A stretch of 64,000 nucleotides of DNA from Riptortus pedestris (GCA_019009955.1 CM032232.1:137628501-137692500), one strand, 5' to 3'; numbered from the stretch's first letter, positions 33,516-47,716 are shown. Notes: a model not told the origin generated them from the letters alone. Numbers and translations are program-made.

Positions 33516-34357
33516 AGTCCGTCACGCAGGGGCTGCGTTAACTAAGCAGATTTCCCATGTGAAGTTTTACAATAGAGAAATCTGCATACTGGTAACACAA
33601 TACCACCGTGATTAAATACAAACGGTAATGAGAAATCTTTCAGTTAATTAAAATAAAAATCCCAACTGAAACGGCTTTTGAATTCTTTAAGTAGTTCAAG
33701 AACTAAAGAGGGGGGCGGGGCGGATGAACAGAACGTATTTGCATAAATCTCACAAATTAACGAAGGTAAGGTAGGGTTAGAAACGACAGGTAAGGTTAGA
33801 ACACCTGAGCCGAGCAATGACGTAAATGGCCGACCTAATCCGAACTATACCCGACCACAGACTTCATAAATATGCAAATATCTCGGTTAATATTCAAGAT
33901 AGAGAATAAATAGTATATAACAATATTTTATAGTAAATTTAATTTTCAATAAGATTGGTTCTATACAATTTTTCGATCCGATGTATAATAACGGAGATAT
34001 TTTAGAATTTTCGAAATAAAATTCCACCCTCCCTCATAAACCCCCCCTCCCTCTGGTCCGATTTCAGCCATTAACGAACTTGATCTGTCTTTTTACATAA
34101 AACGGGCTAGAATGTCGCGAGTTTCGTAACGATCAAACAAAAAATTGCGACTGCTAGAGCGTTAACAGACGGAATATATAATATATAATATTATATATAT
34201 ATAATATATATATTATACATAGTATATTACTATATATTATATTTTGAACGGAGCATGTATTTTTCGTCATCTCCTGAGTAGGATCGATGGACATATGAAG
34301 AAAGTTTTCGAAAATCGCGTCAAGAGTACGACCTCAATAGCTGATTTCACTTAAGGA
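33516..34357 (+). repeat. Family A copy, nearly full length
   Basis: AGTCCGTCACGC start; subfamily interior shared with 30167-31042 and 56301-57160; C-tract (about 34038-34052); TA microsatellite (about 34173-34240). The final hairpin is lost after 'gatttcacttaagga'. Confidence 0.9.
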
Positions 34358-34676
34358 GTATATCGGGGAGGGGGGTTACAGAAGGATAAAAAAAAGAAAG
34401 TTCTTATTAATAGCCCGATTTCAACCAATAACAACTATAAAGATAAGTATATCCATGAATTAGTTAAATATCGAGTATAGTAGTATAGATCAAAGAAATA
34501 TTTTCGACACAATAAAGTAAAATATAAATTTATGACTTCATCACAGAACAAATTTGCATGTCTTTCACACAATAATAACTGCCACTTGCGAACAATATTT
34601 GGTAATTAGACTTAGGATTAATCCCTACATGATAGTACAGCTTATTATTAATATGACAATAATAAAAGTCCGTCAC
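34358..34676 (+). repeat. Diverged family A fragments
   Basis: 'ggggaggggggttacagaag' and 'ttaatatgacaataataaa'-type blocks. Confidence 0.5.
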
Positions 34677-35230
34677 GCAGGTGCTGCGTAAACTAAGCAG
34701 ATTTCCCACGTGAAGTTTTACAATAGAGAAATCTGCCTAATAACAACTGTAGTAGTAAGAAACCTCTAAACCTAAAAAACATTATTTAGAGCGTAATAAC
34801 CCAGTAGTTTCTAGCAGTTAACCTAACCTCTAAACCTATTCACGAGGGACGATAGTTATGGAAACGGCCGCCAGAGCTCTCGTCGGAAACTCCGAACATA
34901 GCCTATTGGTGACACGCAGAATACGAAATGCAAAATATCTCGGTTAATATTCAAGATAGAGAATTAATGTAATATAACATTATTTATAGTAAATTTAATT
35001 TTGCAATAAGATTGGTTCTATACAATCTTTTGATCCGACGAATAGTAACGGAGATATTATCGAATTTTCGAAAATCCTCCCCTTCTAAACCCCCCCCCTC
35101 CCACTTGTCCGATTTCAGCCGTTAACGAACTTGATCTTTCTTTTTACATAAAACGCTTAAATATGAAGTTTGGTAAGGATCAAACAAAAATTGGCGACCT
35201 GCTAGAGCGGTAACAGACAAATATATATAT

Positions 35231-35265
<35 letters not shown>

Positions 35266-35404
35266 ATATATATATACAGTTTTGAACGGACCTCATTTTC
35301 GTCATCTACTAGATAGGATCGATGGAGATTTGAAGAAAAATGTCGAAAATTCCGTCATGAGTACAACCTCAATAGCTGATTTCCCTTAAGGGAAATCTGC
35401 TAAA
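34677..35404 (+). repeat. Family A copy, full length
   Basis: AGTCCGTCACGCAGGTGCTG start, TA microsatellite (about 35220-35274), perfect TTTCCCTTAAGGGAAA hairpin, TGCTAAAA end. It shares the 'aaacctctaaacct' interior with 36299-37031 and 54413-55134. Confidence 0.93.
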
Positions 35405-35640
35405 AGTGGAGGTTTACTGAAGAATGAATACTAAAAAAATCTATATACACATATAATATTGTGGTTGAAACCGGACGACGAATAGAGTGGGGGAATTCGA
35501 AATTACGAGTCGTATCGAAAAATGTTATAGAACCAATTCTTAAACTGTTGATGCTCTAATTGTTGTTCCACAAATTAATTTCGAGGTTCAAATATTAAGC
35601 GAAATCTGCTTAGTCCTTACGTTTACGTACTTTCTGTAAT
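35405..35640 (-). repeat. Subfamily 2 relic
   Basis: 'aaactgttgatgctctaatt' and 'attaagcgaaatctgcttag' with the terminal hairpin lost. Confidence 0.55.
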
Positions 35641-36297
35641 GTTTCCAATAAAGTATCTTTGGTATATTATAAATTCATGATTATTATTTGTAGAAAAGGA
35701 ATGGCCTTTGAAGAAGTAAATAGAAGGCCACGAGGCTATTGGGGGATTTTTAATAAAGTCTGCTAGGGAAAAAAGGAATTTCTGTTGGTGACCCTAGCTA
35801 TTATAATATGAAGAAAAAAATATAATATCCCTTTAAGGAAAATATGTATGAAAACTATTCTTTTTAAGATAAAATTTCGTAGAATATATGATTAAAGTAT
35901 TTAATTACTCTCTTTTTTTTTATAATGTGAATATTTTTCGTTTAATATTATTCCATTCTTTAAGGGTTATTCGAAATTTTTCAAAGTTGAAAGTGTGTAT
36001 TATTTTTTTGGAAATTAAATTAGTCGTCAATATAGGTTCATTTTCGTTATTGTCTATATTTTTTACAAGTTTCTTTAACCTTTTCCTAGCAATTGAGAGG
36101 ATTCGCAGAGATAGGTTTAATTACAGGTGAACTCACGATCTCACGGTGTGACAACGATTCATTCTATAAGTACTATATTTTTTTTAATTATCTAAAAAGT
36201 TTTGAAAAGTGGAAAGAAGCATAGATACATCTAATCTAACGGACTTGCTATTTATTTAAGTACTTGATAAATATACCGTGTAAATTTGTTATCCCAG
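35641..36297. other. Unassigned sequence; weak dispersed repeat D at 35920-36150
   Basis: 35920-36150 resembles 8535-8700. The 80-residue plus-strand frame there (35888-36130) is hydrophobic and AT-driven, with no motif. Confidence 0.4.
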
Positions 36298-36298
36298 T

Positions 36299-36436
36299 TT
36301 TTAGCAGATTTCTTCTAAGGGAAATGAGCTATTGAGGTCGTACTCATGACGCAATTTTTGACATTTTTCTTCAAATTTCCATCAGTCTTACCCAGGAGAT
36401 GGGGAAAATGAGGTCCATCCAAAATTGTAAATATAT

Positions 36437-36499
<63 letters not shown>

Positions 36500-37031
36500 C
36501 CTGTTACCGCTCTAGCGGTCGCAATTTTCGTTGTATCGTTACCAAACGCGACATTTAGTCGTTTTATGTAAAAATAAAGATCAAGTTTGTTTATATCTGA
36601 AAACGGGGCAGTGGTAGGGGGGTTTAGAGGGAGGAATTTCGAAAATACGAAATATCTCCGTTCCTATACGTCGGATCGAAATATTGTATAGAACCAATCA
36701 TATTGAAAATTAAATTTACTATAAATATTGTTATATACATGTATTCTCAACTTTGAATATTAACCGAGATATTTTCATTTTTATTCTGCGAGTGGTCGCT
36801 ATGTTCGGACGTTCCGCCGAGAGCTATGGTGGCCGTTTCCATAACTATTCGTCCCTCGTGAATTGGTTCAGAGGTTAGGTTAACTGTTTTTTGAAGTTAG
36901 AAACAATGGGTTCATTACGCCCTAAATAATGTATTAGGTTCAGTTCTGACTACTACAGTACTTATTAGCATATTTCTCTATTGCAACAACACGTGGGAAA
37001 TATATTAGTTTACGCAGTGCGTGACGGACTT
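36299..37031 (-). repeat. Family A copy, full length
   Basis: TTAGCAGATTTCTTCTAAGG start, TA run (about 36438-36495), end 'acgcagtgcgtgacggac' with a 5-bp deletion in the hairpin. Confidence 0.92.
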
Positions 37032-37039
37032 TTATTTTC

Positions 37040-37195
37040 TTTCCTGTGAGAAGTTGGCACACTTATTTGTTTACGTTTTAGGTGCTTCCCGTCTAGAGGT
37101 TTTATTATTATTGTTTAATCGTTTATGTAGATTTATCTATTTTTAAACTTTACGAGGCAAATCTGCTTAGTTTACACAGCCCTGCGCGACGAACG
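37040..37195 (-). repeat. Family A terminal fragment
   Basis: 'tgcttcccgtctagaggttt' and 'aatctgcttagtttacacag'. Confidence 0.7.
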
Positions 37196-37612
37196 TTTCT
37201 CATTATTTAACTGCATCGATAATATTTTTTTTTTATTTAATTATTATACCCGTATTTCTAAGCCACACTACATACCCCATTACAAATTAGTTTCAGATTT
37301 TTAGATATGTAGGTGGTAATAAAATGAATATTAAGGTTGTAATTTTGTATTATCAAAGTTTTCTTTTGACTAATTTGCAATCAACTGTTATCATTAAGTT
37401 TATAATTGTTACTAGTCCATTTCTTATTTATTGGAGGTAGAAAATCAAGTGAGGTTTGTTGAAGGTTCTTCTTTTCTGTATTTATCATCTGGTTGTCTTT
37501 ATCAGCAATCTTTGTCTATTTATTGTTAATTGTAACTTATTTTAATTCTGCAATTGTTAATTTTGGTTTCTTAATTGGCCTATTTTTTTACCGTATTGTC
37601 AATTGTAATTCG
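37196..37612. other. Unassigned AT-rich sequence
   Basis: No supported feature. Confidence 0.45.
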
Positions 37613-37734
37613 TTTTAGCAGATTTATCTTAAGGGGAATCAGCTATTGAGGTCGTACTCATGACGCGATTTTCGAAACATTTCTTCAAATGTCCATCGAT
37701 CTTACCCAGGAGATGACAAAAATGAGGTCCGTTC

Positions 37735-37788
<54 letters not shown>

Positions 37789-38312
37789 CTGTTACCGCTC
37801 TAGCGGTCGCAATTTTTGTTTGATCGTTACCAAACTCGATATTTAAACGTTTTATGCAAAAAGACAGATCAAGTTCGTTAATTGCTGAAATCGGACCAGT
37901 GGGAGGGGGGTTTAGAGAGGGGGATTTTCGAAAATTAGAAATATCTCCGTTACTATACGTCGGATCAAAAAAATTGTATAGATCCAATCTTATTGCAAAT
38001 TAAATTTACTATAAATATTATGCTATACATTTATTCTCTATCTTGAATATTAACCGAGATATTTCCGCGAGTTTCCAGCCAAAAGCTTGTTCGGTTGGCG
38101 TCCCTATCCGTAACTGTACATCGGTCTTATCGTATTTATTGGCGATTGTCTCTATAGAATAACTTCACGTGGGAAATCTCAGCGATTTAGTTCCAGCCAA
38201 AAGCTTGTTCGGCCGTTTCCGTAACTGTTCGGCTATCGTATTTATTGCGATGTCTCTATAGATAACTTCACGTGGGAAATCTGCTTAGTTTACGCAGCCC
38301 CTGCGTGACGAA
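37613..38312 (-). repeat. Family A copy with internal duplication
   Basis: TTTTAGCAGATTTATCTTAA start, TA run (about 37740-37784), and the 'cagccaaaagcttgttcgg' to 'cttcacgtgggaaatct' unit present twice (about 38072-38180 and 38192-38281). Confidence 0.92.
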
Positions 38313-39106
38313 ATTTTTTTTCTATAATGATTTTACGTAAGATTGAAAAACTTCAGAGCTGGCTGGGAAACTCGATGCCTGTCGCAATGAAGCAATCCAT
38401 CTATATTGAAAGCTCAAATTGCGAACGATGTGTAAACACTGAAGTAATTAGTCTGCAATTGAAGTAATTAATGGAAAAATAATACGGCCACTGAAGTGAA
38501 ACAACAAAAGCGGTATCGTGTTCCCTCTCCCAAATAAAGTGAGCAATTGACATAAAAGCTTTCATTCCACGAAACGAGGGACAGTTAATTTATATTTTGC
38601 TTCAAAATAATTTATTAATTATTTCCTTCTAACTCCGTTTAAACTCTCCTGAGTAATTATTATTAGCTGATAACCTTTGTTGCCCAAACCGCATTAGCTA
38701 ATTGTTAAATTCAACTCATAAATTTTCCAGATATTCTTAATTTAATTACCAAAATAACGTGAGTATATATCATCAAGGTAAGTTGTTACGAATATATTTA
38801 CATTTCATTATAACCTTCAGCTCCTGAGTACTTTCTGGAAATGAGTTGTTCAAGACTTAAGCAATTTTACATATTTTTGTCTACGTTAACCTTTTAATAA
38901 TGTCAAAGGAATTTTTGTTTATTATATTGTGAATTTATGAAGTTAGGGGATTAAATTTTAGTTTGAAGTATAATTAGAGATTTATTAATATACCTATATT
39001 TATATGCAGAATGTACTAGAATAAAAAATAATTAAACCCCTCTTTCTGCCACTATCATTCGGTAATATGATGCAGACGAAAGTACTAAACCACGGTCTGT
39101 TTAATT
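38313..39106. other. Repeat-poor sequence
   Basis: 38340-38600 is relatively complex, with 'gaagtaatta' motifs and 'aaagtgagcaattgacat'. No exon or open frame supported. Confidence 0.45.
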
Positions 39107-39190
39107 GTCCTTGAGGTTAATCAACTATTCGTACTCATGGCACGATTTTTTAAAATTTTCCTCAAATTTCCATCGACCCTACAATGAAAA
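39107..39190 (-). repeat. Family A terminal fragment
   Basis: 'tgaggttaatcaactattc' and 'aaatttccatcgacccta'. Confidence 0.65.
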
Positions 39191-39195
39191 TTAAA

Positions 39196-39790
39196 AGTCC
39201 GCCACGCAGGCGGCCTGCGTTTAAGCTAAGCAAAGATATTTCCCAAGTGCGGCCACCGTAATATTAGCATTTATCTCAAAACGTAAAAGTCTCAATGAGA
39301 ACAATATTTGGTATTTTAAGCTTCAAATAAAGTGCTTCAATAACATAATAGAATATTCGAAAGTATGAGATGAGATAGGACGTGAGGCTTTACTACAAGA
39401 ACCGAAAAACTAAATAATCAAATGCATAATATACTCAGTAAATTATCCAAGATAGTCGAAAAAAGGTACATGACAACATTTTATTTAGGCACCATTACAT
39501 TTGACAATAAGAGATTGGTTTTATACGAATGGTTTCGATCCGGCGCCATAAATAATTAACGAAGATATAAAAAATAAATTTCCCACGAAATCCTCCCCCT
39601 ACATAAACCCCCCCCCCTCCCCCTGGTCCGATTTCTGCCATTCAACAAACTTTTGATCCTTTCGTCCTTGTATATAAGACACCCCCCGAAATATATATCA
39701 AGTTTTTGTTAAGTAAAGTTCTTAAAAATTTGCGACCGTCTAGAGCAGGTAACAGACAAATATAATGGAAATATATATAGATATATATAT
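39196..39790 (+). repeat. Family A copy, left part, interrupted by family B
   Basis: 'agtccgccacgcagg' start, C-tract (about 39608-39623), microsatellite at 39760-39790. It continues at 43145-43206 after the B cluster. Confidence 0.85.
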
Positions 39791-39795
39791 ATATA

Positions 39796-41121
39796 AAATT
39801 GTAACCTCTGTCTGTACATTGATTTTTTTCGCGAAATTTCACGATAACTTTTCGTTTCACATGTCATAGACACCATAACTGCATTTTGTTTCTTTGGTGT
39901 CTGTTTGTTTGTTTGTTTGTTTATTTGTTTGTTTGTTTGTTTGTTACCTTTTCACGCGCAAACGGCTGAACCGAATTTTATGAAACTTGGTATATATATT
40001 ACTACTAACCCAACTTAGACTTTAGGCTATATTAATATCCTCTGGGACGAATAGGAGTGGGGGTTATAAGGGAAGCCAGAAATTAAAAATAGCTATATTT
40101 CGTTTCCTATTGGTTTTTTGGCAAATATGATCATAACAAAAGTTGTTTATTTTGTTGTTTAGAGTAACTTTTGTTATATACACTTTTTTCGTATACCGAA
40201 TTATAAACGAGATATACGCTGAAACCTATAGCGGAAGTGAACAATTTTATTTGGGACAAAAGACCCAACCGAAATAAATAAAACTGGGTATATGTATTAG
40301 CACTAACGCTTTTATTATAACAAGTTATACCAACATTTCTAGGGAAGGGCAGGAGTGGGGGTTATGAGGGAAGCCAGAAATTAAAAATAGCGATATTTCG
40401 TTTCCTATTTCTTTTTCAGCAAATATGCACATAACAAAAGTTGTTTATTTTGTTATTTAGAGTAACTATTGTTATAAGCACTTTTGCCGTATACGGAAGT
40501 ATAAAGACGTTATACGCTAAAAATTATAGCGGGAGTCAACATTTATAATATTGGCACAAAAGACTCAACCGAACTAGCTAAACCAAACTCGAGTATATGT
40601 ACTTGAGTACTAACCGACTTCCTATATATATAAACATCCCATACTAACATTTATAGGGACGGGGCAGGACGAGGGGTCATAAGGGAGCCTTGAAATTAAT
40701 AATAGTTATTTCCTATTTGTGGTATCACCAAATATGCACATAAAAAAAGTGTGTTATTTTGTTATTTAGAGAAAATTCCTCAAGCACTTCATTACAGATA
40801 TGAACTACCAGGTACCCTCACCTATAAAAATTAATTCAAATGTATGATTCAATGATTTTTCATCCTTAATAATTCAAATCAATGACATAATACACAAGGA
40901 AAACGGGAAAAATGGACAATATGCAGGCCAGTGAAGTCTTACAGTAAAAAATTAATTTCATTATTTAACGAAACACCACAGAAACGGACGGTTGTGTACC
41001 ACCTAAACACTGGGAGGGGTAAATGTCGTGTAAAAGTTAAAGCCTTGCCCAAAAATATATCACTCACTATTCAGCCTCAAAACTGAATTCCCCCGAGGTC
41101 AAAGGCTGGTATCTGAGCTAG
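39796..41121 (+). repeat. Family B copy, full length
   Basis: AAATTGTAACCTCTGTCTG start, an expanded TTTG run, three monomers (landmark near 40050, 40347, 40658), the 'attcagcctcaaa' block, and a diverged hairpin ending CTGAGCTAG then TATATA. Confidence 0.93.
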
Positions 41122-41131
41122 TATATATAAT

Positions 41132-42612
41132 AAAATTGTAACCTCTGTACTGTGCAATGTGATTTTTTTCCGCCAAATTTTCACGATAACTTTTCGTTTC
41201 TCACATTGTCAAAAGAAATCCATAACTGACAATTTGTTTCTTTCGTGAAAAAGTTTGTTTGTTTGTATGTTTGTTTGTTTACCTTTCAACGCATAAAACG
41301 GCAGAACCGAATTTTATGGAACTTGGTATGTAATATTAACTACTAGCAACTTTTTCAACTTAGACTTTATTCTATATTAATAACCTCTGAGAACATCATG
41401 AAGTGGGGGTTATAAGGGAGACAGCCTGAAAATTAAAATAGCAGATATTTCGTTACCTATTGCTTATATTCTCATGAAAAACAATGCACATAACTTAAAA
41501 GTTGTTTATGATGCTATTTAAGAGAAGACCTATTGTTATATGCCACTAACCACCGGAATACCGGAAGTATAAAGGCGACTATACCATCAAAAAAATAGTC
41601 GGGTGACAACAAATTTTATCTTTGGCGTTCAAAAGACTCAACCGAACTAAACCAAACTCGGTATTTGAATTAGCACTAAAGCCTTCCTTATAATAAGCTA
41701 TACTAACATTTCTAGGGACGGGCAGGAGTGGGGGTTATAAAGGAGGCCTGAAATTGATAATAGTGATATTTTGTTTCCTATTGCTTTTACAGCAAATATG
41801 CATATAACAAAAGTTGTGTATTTTGTAATTTAGAGTAACTTTTGTTATATGCACTTTTGCCGTATACGGAAGTATAAATGAGTTATAGGCTATAAACTAA
41901 AGAGGGAGTACTCAATTTAATTTGGGACAAAAGACTCAACCGAAATAAACGAAACTCGGTATGTGTATTAGTACTAACGCCTTCATTATAATAAGCTATA
42001 CTAACATTTCTTGGGACGGGCAGGAGTGGGGGTTATAAGGAAGGCCTGAAATTAATAATAGTGATATTTCGTTTCCTATTGCATTTTCGGCAAATATGCA
42101 CATAACAAAAGTTGTTTATTTTGTTATTTAGAGAAACTTTTTTATATACACTATCATCGTATACCGAAGTATAAAGGCGTTATATGCTGAAAATTATAGC
42201 GGGAGACAACAATTTTATTTGGCACAAAAGACTCAACCGAACTAAATAAAACACTCAGTATGTGTATTAGCACTAACGCCTTCCTTATAATAAGTCATAC
42301 TAACATTTCTAGGGACGGGCAGGAGTGGGGGTTATAAGGGAGGCCTGGAATTAATAATAATGATTTCCTATTGGGGTTTCGGCAAATATGCACATCACAA
42401 ATGTTGTTTATTTTCTTATTTAGAGAAATTTGCTCAACACTTCATTTCAATATGAACTACCAGGTACCTCTCCTGAAAAAATTAATTCAAATGTATGTCA
42501 ATATTTTCTCCTTATTAATTCAAATCTATGCATAATGCACAGGGTATGTATGTCAAAATTGTGCAAAGTAAAGCCTTGCCAAAAATATACCATCACCATT
42601 CAGCCTCAAATG
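41132..42612 (+). repeat. Family B copy with four or more monomers
   Basis: Follows the previous copy after 10 bp of TA. Monomer landmarks lie near 41400, 41716, 42012 and 42312, a period of about 298 bp. It ends at 'attcagcctcaaatga' without hairpin/CTAG. Confidence 0.92.
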
Positions 42613-43011
42613 AATAATAAAATAATACTTTGAATCAATATTTTAAGGAAAACTATGGAGATGCTGGAGCGGAAGGAGGTCGGAGCCTAAACAGTTAATT
42701 GAGTTAATTTATTTCCTGTGAAATGCTGGCATTACTGGAAATGATTTCCACTGAGCTCTACTATTACGAATATAATCTAATGTACAAAACTATGTTTAAA
42801 CTATATGTGCTCGGATTGGTTTTTGACAGGAAATAAGTTTCATTATAGAGGATATTTAATTGTAATAAATGCTATCCACGATTATGGTTTGAAGTATTCA
42901 AAAAGGTGAGTTGGAAAAGTGAAGAGGGATAGATTAGGAACACATTTTTATTTATTCTTCAAATATAGAATTTCTCATCTATAGGTCGCCTGCCTGACCC
43001 TCACGGGAAAA
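42613..43011. other. Unassigned sequence between B copies
   Basis: About 400 bp of non-repeat, moderately complex sequence. No coding signal. Confidence 0.45.
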
Positions 43012-43125
43012 CAATGCGCCCAGACGGGAAGTGTAGTAAACATTAAGCCTTGCTCAAAAAAAAAAAAATACTATTATCATTCAGCCTCAAATGATTTCCC
43101 GAGCGAAGCCGGGTACCTTAGCTAG
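43012..43125 (+). repeat. Family B terminal fragment with hairpin and CTAG
   Basis: 'cattaagccttgctc', 'attcagcctcaaatgattt', hairpin CCCGAGCGAAGCCGGG (43098-43113), 8 nt, CTAG then TATATA. The best-preserved B terminus in the window. Confidence 0.92.
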
Positions 43126-43144
43126 TATATATATATATATATAT

Positions 43145-43206
43145 ATATATACAGTTCTGAACGGACCTCATTTTCGTCATCTCTTGGGCAGGATTGATGG
43201 ACATAT
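43145..43206 (+). repeat. Family A, right part of the split copy
   Basis: 'acagttctgaacggacctca' to 'aggattgatggacat' resumes A after the TA run. It is then cut by the next A copy. Confidence 0.85.
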
Positions 43207-44033
43207 ATACATTTGTTTGTTACCGCTCTAGCGGTCGCAATGTTTGTTTGATCGTTTCTAAACTTGGTAGTTAATCGTTTTATGTAAAAAGATAGATCAA
43301 GTTCGTTAATGGCTGAAGTCGGACAAGTGGGAGGGGGGAGGGAGGTTAGAGGGGGAATTTCGAAAATTCGAAATATCTCCTATGATATGCGTCGGATAGA
43401 AAAATTGTACAGCATCAATCTTGTTGAAAATCTAATGTTCTATAAACTTTGTTATGTACATGCTTTCTCTGTAATGAATATTAACCGAGATATTTAATTA
43501 TTTCAATATTCGGACTTTTGTGAACCACCTCTCCTTCTCGTGTCATATTAATAATAAGCTGTTATATCATGAACCACTTCATTACAAGGCTAAATATCAA
43601 ATATTGTTTTCGACAAACCTTTATTATACTAGATACATGTAAATACTTTGTTGACCCCCCCCCCCTTGTTCTTGAATTACTAAAATCTAAATGATTGAGA
43701 TAAAAATTGTTCCGATTCATTACAAATTACTGCACTAGCGGTAGTAAATAATTTTTAATAAAATTGATATGTTATATTCAGATATATTTCATTAATTGTT
43801 CTTCTTTCCGGTCTAGAATAATTCTATCTGAGATGTTGGTTGCCCTGTTTGTTTACAATTTAGACACTTTCTGTTGTAAACATTATTAACTTATAAAGTG
43901 ATCGAAAGATGTCTTACCGTTTGTATTTATTCGCTTAAAATCCACGGTGGTGTTACCAGTATGTAGATTTATCTGTTGTAAACCTTCCCGAGGGAAATTT
44001 GCTTAGTTCGCGCAGCGTCTGAGTGACGGACTT
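43203..44033 (-). repeat. Family A copy lacking its TGCTAAA-side end
   Basis: 'gttaccgctctagcggtcgc', G-tract (about 43328-43342), 'gaaatttgcttagttcgcgc' end. Confidence 0.9.
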
Positions 44034-44211
44034 AGTAATTCTGTTTTTTTAATTTCTATTTCTGTTTTGTGTTTCATTTCTTTCTATTTTGTTGCCTTTC
44101 TGCTTTGCTGTTTTAATTTTGGTTTTCAACTTTCTGAGCAGTTTCACCACAAGTGCGAATCTCCAATAAATAAATAATAATAATTACTTTGTAAAACCAG
44201 TTAATACATCA
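44034..44211. other. Unassigned AT-rich sequence
   Basis: No supported feature. Confidence 0.4.
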
Positions 44212-44688
44212 GTCCGGTACGCAGGTGGTTTGAAAAACTAAGCAGATTTCACAGGGGATATGATATGCCTTTTATACGATCTCATTTCACCATCTATCCT
44301 CTATTTCTCCCGTAGTAAGACACGCGCCTAAACTTACTTCAGGAATTACTTCAGGTTTAAAGGGGGGGTTTTGGGAATTCTTAATATACCCGTTATTATC
44401 CGCCGTATCGAAAAAGTGTATAAAACCAATCTCATTGTAAATGTATTGTTCTCTAAATGTTGTTATATACATATATTCTCTATCTTCAATATTAAACGAG
44501 ATATTCATCATCGCACGTCAAGAGTAATCCAATATATCATACACCATCTTATTTCAAACCAAAATTCGAAATATTGTTTTCAAACAAATATCTAGATGAG
44601 ATACTGCAATTACTTTCTGATGACCACCCTCCCCCGTATTTAGTATTTTTTTTTTTCTTTTTCACTCTCTTCATTATTAACCGAGATA
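44212..44688. repeat. Two diverged family A fragments, the second split by the mariner
   Basis: 44212-44345 is a plus-type terminus ('cagtccggtacgcaggtggt'). 44350-44688 is a minus-type interior ending 'attaaccgagata', which resumes at 46006. Confidence 0.7.
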
Positions 44689-46005
<1,317 letters not shown>

Positions 46006-46194
46006 TATTTACATTCATTCGTTTTCTGATTCAGTAAGCCACCACTCCTACTCACTTCATATTTACAATAAGCCGTTATATTATGAAGCACTTTATTTGA
46101 AGCCGAAATAACGTACCTTGAACATTTAAGATTTGAAATAAATGCGAATACGCAGAAAATCTGCTTAGATAACGCAGCCTCTGGATGGCGGACT
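46006..46194 (-). repeat. Family A, AGTCCG-side end, right of the mariner
   Basis: 'agccaccactcctactcact' to 'acgcagcctctggatggcgg'. Confidence 0.8.
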
Positions 46195-46523
46195 TTTTAA
46201 ATTTTTCTTTCTTCTTGAGAGCAGATGATTTGTCTGGAAGTTGAATAAAATCGGTAGTTATTTTAAATTATTCAATTGTTCCAAGTAACGTTTCTCATGA
46301 TTGCATTTATTGGAAGCCATGATATTCGAAACTGGAGTCCTGCTCGTTGTCGTTAGGAGTTGTGTTATCAATCTCTCAGGTGCAACTGATACTGTTGCCA
46401 TGGGACACTGATTGCATTTACCTTAGCCTCAGTACAAACAACCCTTTGATGGAGCTCTCGAATACAGTACAACCATTTAGGCCCCTTGTTCTAGTTCTTG
46501 CATTTAATGGACTAGCCACATTA
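46195..46523. other. Unassigned sequence
   Basis: Moderate complexity at 46320-46490. A 92-residue plus-strand frame (46347-46625) starts here and runs into a family A fragment. No motif. Confidence 0.4.
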
Positions 46524-46637
46524 TTAGCGGATTTCCTTTTGGGAAAATCAGCTGTAGAGGTTGTATTCGTGATGGGATTTTCTAATTATTTCTTCAAATT
46601 TTCAAAAATCCTACACAAGAGATGACAAAATATTAAG
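46524..46637 (-). repeat. Diverged family A terminal fragment
   Basis: 'ttagcggatttccttttggg' and 'acaagagatgacaaaatatt'. Confidence 0.7.
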
Positions 46638-47630
46638 TCCTTCACTCTAGGGCTGCGTTGACTAAGCCTATTTCCCACGTGAATTACCCCATAATTTTCA
46701 TTTAGTTCCGAATGAAAAAGTTCAATGAAAACAATATTTGGTATTTAGCTTTCAAATATTGTTGCTTCATAATATAACAGCTTATTGCTAAAAAAACATT
46801 AGTAGGAGTTCACTGAATGCTGAAAACTAAAAAAAATTACCAATAACTCGGTTAATAATGAAAATGTTGAAAAAAATGCGCATAACAACATTTAAAGAAC
46901 ATTACATTAGCAGTAACATTGGTTTTATACAATTTTTCGATCCAACTCAGAATAACGGAGATATTTTGAATTTTCGAAATTCCCCCCTCTAACCCACCCT
47001 CCAGCTGGTCCAATTTCAGCCATTCACAACTAGTCTCATTTCACCGTACATTCTCTATTCCTAAGTAAAAATCCGATGGTTAGAATTCGGGGCTTACTGA
47101 AGCTAAGAATAACTCTCTTAATGTATGAGTTACAAGCTTCAATTGTAGAACATCAGTAGTTTGAAAAGATTTCTTCTATAAAATATTTCAATTCGTCTCA
47201 TAATAAAGGAGGGATTCTGAAACTTCGAGTCCCACCCCATCTAAACAACCCCTCTTATCTCTGGTCAGCCATCAACTAATATGAAAATTAGAGTTGAATT
47301 AAAAGGTCAAAAATAGGGTATGGCAAATCTCAATTAAGTTCGTAATAATACTACGTCTTTGTATATATCTCACACAGCAAAATTTCAATGAAGGCAATAT
47401 TTGGTATTTAATGATCAAATAAGGTGGTTCATAATATAACTGATTACATGAATAGAAGTGGGGATTTTCAGAAGGGTGAAAACTAAAAAATGCCAATATT
47501 AGTATTAGTTAGTAATTAGGATAAGGAAAAAAACATATATAATGACATTTATACAAAATTAAATGTGCCATAAAATTTAGGCCATTGCCCAATTTTCGTC
47601 ATCTCCAATGTAGGATCGATGTAGAATCGG
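46638..47630 (+). repeat. Mosaic of diverged family A fragments
   Basis: Successive plus-type blocks: terminus at 46638 ('tccttcactctagggctgcg'), C-tract near 46981, a second interior at 47100-47560 ('catgaatagaagtggggat'), and 'ttttcgtcatctccaatg' near 47591. Confidence 0.65.
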
Positions 47631-47668
47631 GAATTTTTTTTTAAATTTAAGAGTAAATGAAAGTTTAA

Positions 47669-47669
<1 letters not shown>

Positions 47670-47716
<47 letters not shown>
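47670..47716. repeat. (TA)n microsatellite
   Basis: TA run. Confidence 0.96.
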
